Shown: one piece after another, positions 63,809 through 64,000 of the stretch | Position numbering within the stretch: position 1 is the first letter of the stretch | How the letters are laid out: every line of letters starts with the position of its first letter | NCBI GenBank assembly: GCA_031963045.1 | Contig: JASSUK010000035.1 | Location: 1-64,000, forward strand | From: JASSUD01 sp031963045 | GTDB taxonomy: Bacteria > Pseudomonadota > Gammaproteobacteria > Burkholderiales > Burkholderiaceae | DNA: 64,000 nucleotides | Direction: 5' to 3' | Notes under the pieces: generated by a model | What the model was told of the DNA's origin: nothing | The model's database searches: none | The model's input: only the letters and a program-made list of their open reading frames with translations | Position numbers and translations under genes: made by a program

Positions 63809-64000
63809 TCACATACCTGGTAATTTTTTTATGCAGCTTTTCATTTCCTCTAGCAGGGGTTTTAAAAATTCTTCTGCTTTTTTGCTGGGTTCTTCTAAAT
63901 CAGAAAAAGTTTTCATTGGATTATGTTTTATTTCTCTTGTTTCTTCAAAAACATGGTGCATGATTTTTTCATATATTTCTAATATTTTTATATTTACTTT
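63809..64000 (-). CDS. Partial CDS, helical protein, 3' end only
   Basis: On the minus strand the frame is open from the right edge to TGA at 63809-63811, giving 63 residues: charged and helical (KILEIYEKIMHHVFEETREI ... KTFSDLEEPSKKAEEFL). The lineage-specific, AT-rich style matches its neighbour. The start is outside the window. No family recognised. Confidence 0.5.
   Translation of the reverse strand, partial: KVNIKILEIYEKIMHHVFEETREIKHNPMKTFSDLEEPSKKAEEFLKPLLEEMKSCIKKLPGM

Overview
The window looks like a chromosome segment of a host-associated betaproteobacterium of the Burkholderiaceae. The core gene order is of Burkholderia type: thrS-infC-rpmI-rplT-pheS-pheT-ihfA, lpxK-Trm112-kdsB-adk, ppsR/ppsA divergent, ftsK/trxB divergent, clpS-clpA and rpmB-rpmG. 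The core genes are spaced out by intergenic repeats and by eukaryotic-like genes (ankyrin, F-box-like, LRR, NACHT/HEAT). That mix fits an intracellular symbiont, most plausibly a fungal endobacterium of the Mycoavidus/Glomeribacter type. The naming is an inference from gene order and content; no search was possible.

Layout. 0-12.8 kb: two giant paralogous NLR-like proteins (TIR/SEFIR-like domain, NACHT NTPase, long HEAT array); the first runs off the left edge. 12.9-20.8 kb: a small unknown protein, a DUF4385 protein, a 2OG-Fe dioxygenase, a 1229-residue helical protein and about 1 kb of non-coding DNA. 20.8-40 kb: metabolism and envelope genes (nadB, lpxK, kdsB, adk, ftsK, trxB, smr, metZ, sodC, uppP, pepN) with three lineage-specific genes between them. 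40.5-50.5 kb: translation block (rpmB/rpmG, tRNA-Pro, the ihfA-to-thrS cluster, tRNA-Val), then ppsR and ppsA (50.7-53.2 kb). 53.4-59.8 kb: an effector-like island holding a possible ADP-ribosyltransferase, an LRR protein and two tandem F-box-like/ankyrin paralogues. 60.2-62.8 kb: clpA and clpS. 62.9-64 kb: very AT-rich lineage-specific genes, the last cut by the right edge.

Two families of palindromic non-coding repeats recur between genes. R1 (about 135 bp, with GGTAGGTTGGTGGTGAGGC-type ends) has six full copies and seven halves or fragments. R2 (about 145 bp, with TAGGGC...TCCTCAATT ends) has three copies. Both resemble MITE/REP-like elements and lie outside coding sequence, though one R1 copy ends on the nadB stop codon.

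The core genes support LPS synthesis, peptidoglycan lipid-carrier recycling, gluconeogenesis, redox defence, homocysteine synthesis and proteolysis. The accessory genes look like tools for contact with a eukaryotic host or for intracellular defence. The most notable observations are the NLR-like pair with gene conversion and HEAT-array expansion, the F-box-like/ankyrin pair, the ART-like protein, and an IHF-alpha whose DNA-intercalating proline is replaced by leucine.
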